From positions 1 through 64,000 of the forward strand of contig JBFOMG010000044.1 in the NCBI GenBank assembly GCA_040830725.1: a stretch of DNA of 64,000 nucleotides, written 5' to 3'. Below are positions 60,504 to 64,000 of this stretch, piece by piece. This stretch comes from JAWKWH01 sp040830725. Lineage in GTDB: Bacteria > Pseudomonadota > Alphaproteobacteria > Rhizobiales > Rhizobiaceae. Within the stretch, counting starts at the first letter, position 1, and every line of letters begins with the position of its first letter. The position numbers and the translations under genes are program-made. Under the pieces are notes generated by a model. The model had not been told where the DNA came from and ran no database searches. It worked only from the letters and a program-made list of their open reading frames with translations.

Positions 60504-60810
60504 CTGTATCCCTCTCCGCCGCGCTCCGCGGCACTTCAGCCAGAACACTGTCCCTTGCCGGGAGCCGATGTCGCGAAGCGCGATTCCAGCCCCACCCTTC
60601 TTGCGCCGTTGTAACACGAATTCAGGCAAAAGCATGATCGTGAACGCAAAAGATGTTCACGCCGGCTGCAACTGTGGATGGTCGATCGCGGGATCTTCTG
60701 CCGTATTTTGCGATTTGCGCGCGACTTTTCTAACTGTGCCTCCATTGCTCATCTAGAAAAATATCGATATAATTTTCGAAATAACAAAAATGTAGATGGG
60801 AGGAGAAACC
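60504..60810. other. Divergent intergenic region between the OmpA-type and MBL genes
   Basis: 307 bases without a gene. The OmpA side has a short GC hairpin near 60519-60532 (CCGCG CTC CGCGG). The part next to the MBL gene (about 60740-60800) is AT-rich and probably holds its promoter, followed by GGGAGGAG as ribosome site. I see no RNA gene or repeat here. Confidence 0.5.
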
Positions 60811-61872
60811 ATGGCTACCAAATCGATATGGTTGGCAGCGGCGACGTCTGCCGGATTGCTATTCGGTGTCAGCGCCTCTTTGGCTGAACCGTGCATGAAA
60901 ATCACCCTGACCGGCACCCAGGGCGGTCCTCCGGTCTACAAGGGCCAGGCCGGTGCCGGCACGCTGGTTCAGTACGGTGACGAAGAAAACGGATGCGGCG
61001 CTGTGAAGTTGCAATTCGATACTGGCCGCGGCACGACGCAGCGTCTGTCCCAGGTTGGCGTTCCGGTTGGCAAGCTCAACGCCATCTTTCTTACCCATCA
61101 GCATTCGGACCACACTGAAGGCCTTGCCGACATGATGCAGTTACGCTGGCACTTCAACTCCGGCGGACCCAAGGTCGATCTGGTGTGCAGCGGTGATGCC
61201 AAATCGCCGCTTGGGCACACATTGAGTTGCGCGATGCTGGCCAAGCATATTGGCGATGCATTCATCAATTCGGGTGAAATGGCGCAGCGCCTTTCTGAAA
61301 ACAAGAAACGACTGCCCGGTGGACCGGCCGATCTGATCAATGTGATGACATTCGAGCCCGGCGAGGAACCAACCGAAGTCTGGTCGTCGGGAGACGTGAA
61401 AGTCAGCGCCATCAAGTCACGCCACATCGCAGGGCACGCATCCTATCGTGTTGACACGCCAGCGGGCAGCGTTGTTATCGGCGGGGATGCGGGCAATGAC
61501 AATCCGAAACCACCTCGCGACACATCGACGTCGGCACAGGTGGAAAAACTGGCGAGCGGCGTCGATGTCATCGTCCACTCGACCATCCATCCGGTCATGG
61601 GTCCTGACAAGGATAGCGGTTTTCCGCCGCCAATCTACTTCCGTCAGAGCACCGCAACGGATCTGGGCTCCATGGCGATGCGCGCAGGCGCGAAGCATCT
61701 GATGCTGACCCATCTGATCCCGCCGATGGGCGCCAAGAAACAGGGCCCCTACCCCATCCCGGGCGGCGGCCTGACAGAGGATGACTACAAGCAGGCGGCT
61801 GTCGACGGCGGCTTTGGGGGCAACGTCGTGGTCGGCACTGATCTGGCCACGCTGACCCTGCCTGCCAAGTAA
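60811..61872 (+). CDS. Secreted MBL-fold metallohydrolase, arylsulfatase/RNase Z-like
   Basis: A 353-residue periplasmic hydrolase with a signal peptide (MATKSIWLAAATSAGLLFGVSASLAEP). The zinc-binding motif THQHSDH is at residues 95-101; further ligands are likely in HIAGHASYRV, GGDAGNDNP (Asp) and LMLTHLIPP (His). The N-terminal MKITLTGTQGGPPVYKGQAGAGTLVQYG is typical of the arylsulfatase/RNase Z-like MBL subgroup. Substrate unknown; the family includes sulfatases, lactonases and phosphodiesterases. ATG 60811 has AGGAG upstream at five bases. Confidence 0.9.
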   Translation: MATKSIWLAAATSAGLLFGVSASLAEPCMKITLTGTQGGPPVYKGQAGAGTLVQYGDEENGCGAVKLQFDTGRGTTQRLSQVGVPVGKLNAIFLTHQHSDHTEGLADMMQLRWHFNSGGPKVDLVCSGDAKSPLGHTLSCAMLAKHIGDAFINSGEMAQRLSENKKRLPGGPADLINVMTFEPGEEPTEVWSSGDVKVSAIKSRHIAGHASYRVDTPAGSVVIGGDAGNDNPKPPRDTSTSAQVEKLASGVDVIVHSTIHPVMGPDKDSGFPPPIYFRQSTATDLGSMAMRAGAKHLMLTHLIPPMGAKKQGPYPIPGGGLTEDDYKQAAVDGGFGGNVVVGTDLATLTLPAK

Positions 61873-61891
61873 ACGGGGCGGCTGAATTCGA

Positions 61892-61927
61892 GCCAACCGG
61901 CAGTTTCTTGAAAAACCGGCGGTTGGC
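61892..61927. terminator. Hairpin between the convergent MBL and GST genes
   Basis: GCCAACCG (61892-61899) pairs with CGGTTGGC (61920-61927), with an inner GTTT/AAAC pairing across TCTTGAA. There is no clear T run on either side, so it is a hairpin that may end both transcripts rather than a classic terminator. Confidence 0.4.
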
Positions 61928-61935
61928 AAAACGCT

Positions 61936-62730
61936 TCAATCGGCGAACAGCGCTTCAATATCGGCCTTCGCATCTGAGATGGCCGTGGCATATTTTGTGA
62001 TGGCCTTTGCCGAGATGAGAGAGCCAACCGCCTTGTTGAACGAAGGCCTGTCTCTCGCCGCCAGCAACCAGGCCAAAAGGTTCTTCTTTGCGCGCCAGAA
62101 TTGCTCCAGCCCGAGCAGTTCGAGCCGGTTTATGTGCGGAAGGATTGCCATATCGGCAACCGTGTAGCGGTCACCTCCAAGCCATCGATGTGACCCGGTT
62201 TCCAGGTCGATTTCGCCAACAAGACGGCTGACGCAATCACGGGCCCGCGATACCGCGGCAGCTTCAAATCCCTCCTCGAGGATGCACCTCATTTTTGCAG
62301 CCCGGTTGGGATCGGGAACCAGAGCAATTCGCTGCTCCAGTTCTTCGGCCGGAAGAGCGCGCAACCTGGCACGATTGACGATGACCTGCGTGAACGTGTT
62401 TACCGCATCGTGCAGGGCCAGACTTTGCGAAAGCCAGCCTTCGTCGTTTTCACTGATGCGTTTCGCGCTTCCCCGACCATACCGGTGCACGAGATGGCGC
62501 ATGATGTCGTTCGATTCCGTGACCACCCGGCCGTCGTCGATGAGTGTCGGCACCACCCCGTTGGCGTTGATTGCAAGATAGTCAGGCTGGAACTGGTCAC
62601 CCTTGGCCAGATCAAGTTTCCGGCCTTGCCAGTCAAGTTCAAGTTCTGCGAGCAGCAGACGAACCTTGGCCGAGCAGACCGAAGTCGGCGAATGATAAAG
62701 GATCAGATCGGGCGCCCCGGATTCAGTCAA
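61936..62730 (-). CDS. Glutathione S-transferase family protein
   Basis: A 264-residue protein with an N-terminal thioredoxin-like domain (DLILYHSPTSVCSAKVRLLLAELELDWQGRKLDL, ANGVVPTLIDDGRVVTESNDIMRHL; residues 8-87) and a longer all-helical C-terminal domain with the GST-type GGDRYTVADMAILPHINRLELLGL. The active-site residue would be Ser/Cys near position 17-19. The start is probably TTG 62730, nine bases from the stop of the upstream DRE-TIM enzyme gene, so the two are co-transcribed. Substrate unknown; the fused-length C-domain is longer than usual. Confidence 0.87.
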   Translation of the reverse strand: MTESGAPDLILYHSPTSVCSAKVRLLLAELELDWQGRKLDLAKGDQFQPDYLAINANGVVPTLIDDGRVVTESNDIMRHLVHRYGRGSAKRISENDEGWLSQSLALHDAVNTFTQVIVNRARLRALPAEELEQRIALVPDPNRAAKMRCILEEGFEAAAVSRARDCVSRLVGEIDLETGSHRWLGGDRYTVADMAILPHINRLELLGLEQFWRAKKNLLAWLLAARDRPSFNKAVGSLISAKAITKYATAISDAKADIEALFAD

Positions 62731-62738
62731 AGCCCCGG

Positions 62739-63959
62739 TCAGGCCGCCATGCGCGCCAGCACCGGTTCGGCTATCGCCCGGAACTCGTCGTCCGTCAGGA
62801 TGTCGCGCTTCTTGATCCCTGCCTGTTTGACGGCGTCGAGAATTTCGGCAACTGCCTCGTCATCCGCCTCGCCCAGTCCCAACTCATCCAGTTTGTAGGT
62901 GATGGACGCCTTGCCGCTTTTCTTGCCCAGAACGACCTCACCGACCCTGCCGGTCAAGGCCGGATGGGTGCCAAACATGACGAGGGGATCGTGCATGACA
63001 AAGTTGATGCCGATACCGGATTCGCGGGTAAAGTTGCCGCTTCCAAGCACCGGCTTGTTGCGGGCGATCGGAACGTTGGATTTTTGCGAGAGCAGTTCTC
63101 CAAGCTCCGGCAGCTTGTCCAGCCGGTAGCCGGTATCATAACCGTAGAGCAGGTCGAGACCCAGCATCAGTTCTTCCAGGGCCGCATTGCCGGTTCGTTC
63201 GCCAAGACCGTTGCCGCAGCTGTGCACGACTTCGGCACCGGCAGTGACAGCGGCAAGTTCGGTGGCGACGCCCATACCGAAATCATTGTGGGTGTGGATT
63301 TCGATTGGCAGACCGGTCATTTTCTTGACCCAGCGGACCATGTATTTGATCGCCTCGGGCGTTGCGCAGCCCATCGTATCGACAATGCCGATGGAATCCG
63401 GTGGAGCCTCACCCATCACACCCTTGCAGAGATTTTCCAGGTCATCCGGGCGGGCTCGCGTCGTGTCATAGGGAAAGAATACCGCATAAAGCCCCTGCTC
63501 CCGCGCGTAATTGATGATCGGCGCGCTTTTGTTCAGCACATCTTTCCAGGTCCAGCCGAATTGTGTTGTCAGTTTCGGATAACCAATCGGCACTTCGATA
63601 ATGACACCGTTTGCGCCACATTCCAGCGCCTTGTCGATGTCCTGTTTCATTGCACGGGCAAAGGTGAATATTCTCGATTTGAGGCCGAGTTTTGATATCT
63701 GCTTGATCGCTTCCTCATCCTGGGGAGAAACCGCAGGCATGCCTGCTTCAATCCGTTCAACGCCGATTTCATTCAGTTTCTGCGCGATGGCGATCTTGTC
63801 ATCGACGGAGAATACAACACCGGGCGTCTGCTCGCCGTCGCGAAGCGTTGCATCGTGAATTTCCACCCGCTCCGGCAAGTCAAGACCTTGCCTGACTTCG
63901 GCTTCAAAATTGTAAGGGCTGACCCACCATTTGCCGTCCTCGAAGTGGTTTTCGCGCAT
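62739..63959 (-). CDS. DRE-TIM metallolyase, homocitrate/2-isopropylmalate synthase-like
   Basis: A 406-residue TIM-barrel enzyme that performs Claisen-type condensation or cleavage. Typical motifs: IHDATLRDGEQTPGVVFSVDDKIAIAQKLNEIGVERIEAGMP (metal Asp and catalytic Arg), DTMGCATPEAIKYMVRW, EIHTHNDFGMGVATELAAVTAGAEVVHSCGNGLGERTGNAALEELML. The C-terminal part (HDPLVMFGTHPALTGRVGEVVLGKKSGKASITYKLDELGL) is subdomain II; the LeuA allosteric domain is absent, so it is not a feedback-regulated LeuA. It could be a homocitrate, isopropylmalate or HMG-type enzyme; substrate cannot be told. ATG 63959 has GGAG at ten bases; TTG 63968 is possible. Pairs with the GST gene downstream. Confidence 0.88.
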   Translation of the reverse strand: MRENHFEDGKWWVSPYNFEAEVRQGLDLPERVEIHDATLRDGEQTPGVVFSVDDKIAIAQKLNEIGVERIEAGMPAVSPQDEEAIKQISKLGLKSRIFTFARAMKQDIDKALECGANGVIIEVPIGYPKLTTQFGWTWKDVLNKSAPIINYAREQGLYAVFFPYDTTRARPDDLENLCKGVMGEAPPDSIGIVDTMGCATPEAIKYMVRWVKKMTGLPIEIHTHNDFGMGVATELAAVTAGAEVVHSCGNGLGERTGNAALEELMLGLDLLYGYDTGYRLDKLPELGELLSQKSNVPIARNKPVLGSGNFTRESGIGINFVMHDPLVMFGTHPALTGRVGEVVLGKKSGKASITYKLDELGLGEADDEAVAEILDAVKQAGIKKRDILTDDEFRAIAEPVLARMAA

Positions 63960-64000
63960 GAGGTCCAAGCTCCATGTAACTGCATCCGACGCAATGCTCC

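Noticed and set aside
1..64000. tRNA, rRNA, CRISPR array, prophage or full insertion sequence
   Set aside because: I looked for conserved tRNA arms, direct repeat-spacer patterns, integrases and transposases and saw none. A covariance-model scan would be needed to exclude small RNAs.

Overview
The window is chromosomal DNA from an alphaproteobacterium, almost certainly a member of the Hyphomicrobiales (Rhizobiales). The evidence is the conserved block dgt-argS-SPOR-nagZ-scpA-scpB ... tatA-tatB-tatC-serS-surE-pcm-(LysM/LytM)-DUF815-yajC-secDF, a fused secDF, and a very large two-membrane-segment coiled-coil protein that resembles the growth pole ring (GPR) protein of polar-growing rhizobia. 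Base composition looks moderately GC-rich. No rRNA, tRNA, CRISPR array or prophage was recognised. Species cannot be named from the sequence alone.

Region 1 (1-9.4 kb): the 3' end of trmFO, a small secreted protein, an ECH1-like dienoyl-CoA isomerase, then a leftward set (DUF4153 membrane protein, sterol desaturase-type hydroxylase, small membrane protein) and the leftward yajC-secDF-Mth938-like-squalene/phytoene-synthase-like group. The last two are relatives of the mitochondrial complex I assembly factors NDUFAF3 and NDUFAF6.

Region 2 (9.4-31 kb): housekeeping genes for envelope and division (DUF815 ATPase, NlpD/DipM-like LysM-LytM lipoprotein with a degenerate active site, SPOR protein, nagZ), protein repair and export (pcm, surE, tatABC), chromosome condensation (scpAB), translation (serS, argS), nucleotide and cofactor metabolism (dgt, erpA, folP-folB-folK), and a ferredoxin. 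An orphan FbpC-like ABC ATPase and a 264-bp MITE lie between scpB and tatA, where I expect these genes to be adjacent.

Region 3 (30.8-40.5 kb): an Hpt phosphotransfer protein is divergent from the 1467-residue GPR-like protein. These are followed by a leftward mlaE-mlaF-mlaD-lipoprotein lipid transport set, in which a second copy of the same 264-bp MITE sits between mlaD and the lipoprotein gene.

Region 4 (40.6-58.5 kb) is accessory metabolism. A dipeptide epimerase and a nitroreductase are followed by a tightly packed rightward operon (42.5-53.2 kb): XRE-cupin regulator, FAD/GcvT demethylase, FMN split-barrel protein, homocysteine S-methyltransferase, aminotransferase, second FAD/GcvT demethylase, YjbR protein, MFS transporter, and a stand-alone reductive-dehalogenase-like 4Fe-4S protein. 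The content suggests stepwise removal of methyl groups from an N-methylated (betaine-like) amino compound, with methyls going to homocysteine and tetrahydrofolate, then transamination. A leftward operon follows (N-formylglutamate amidohydrolase family protein, then TRAP transporter dctQ-dctM-dctP). It ends in a strong terminator and is divergent from an RpiR regulator across a clear inverted repeat.

Region 5 (58.5-64 kb): chromate transporter, OmpA-type lipoprotein, secreted metallo-beta-lactamase-fold hydrolase, a GST, and a DRE-TIM (homocitrate/isopropylmalate synthase-like) enzyme.

Most interesting points: a new-looking two-copy MITE family with TA flanks (17737-18000 and 36553-36816), the demethylation operon with its reductive-dehalogenase-like partner, the operator-like repeats at 42449-42500 and 57551-57589, and the shortened GPR-like protein. 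All functional assignments are from reading the sequence; no database search was run.
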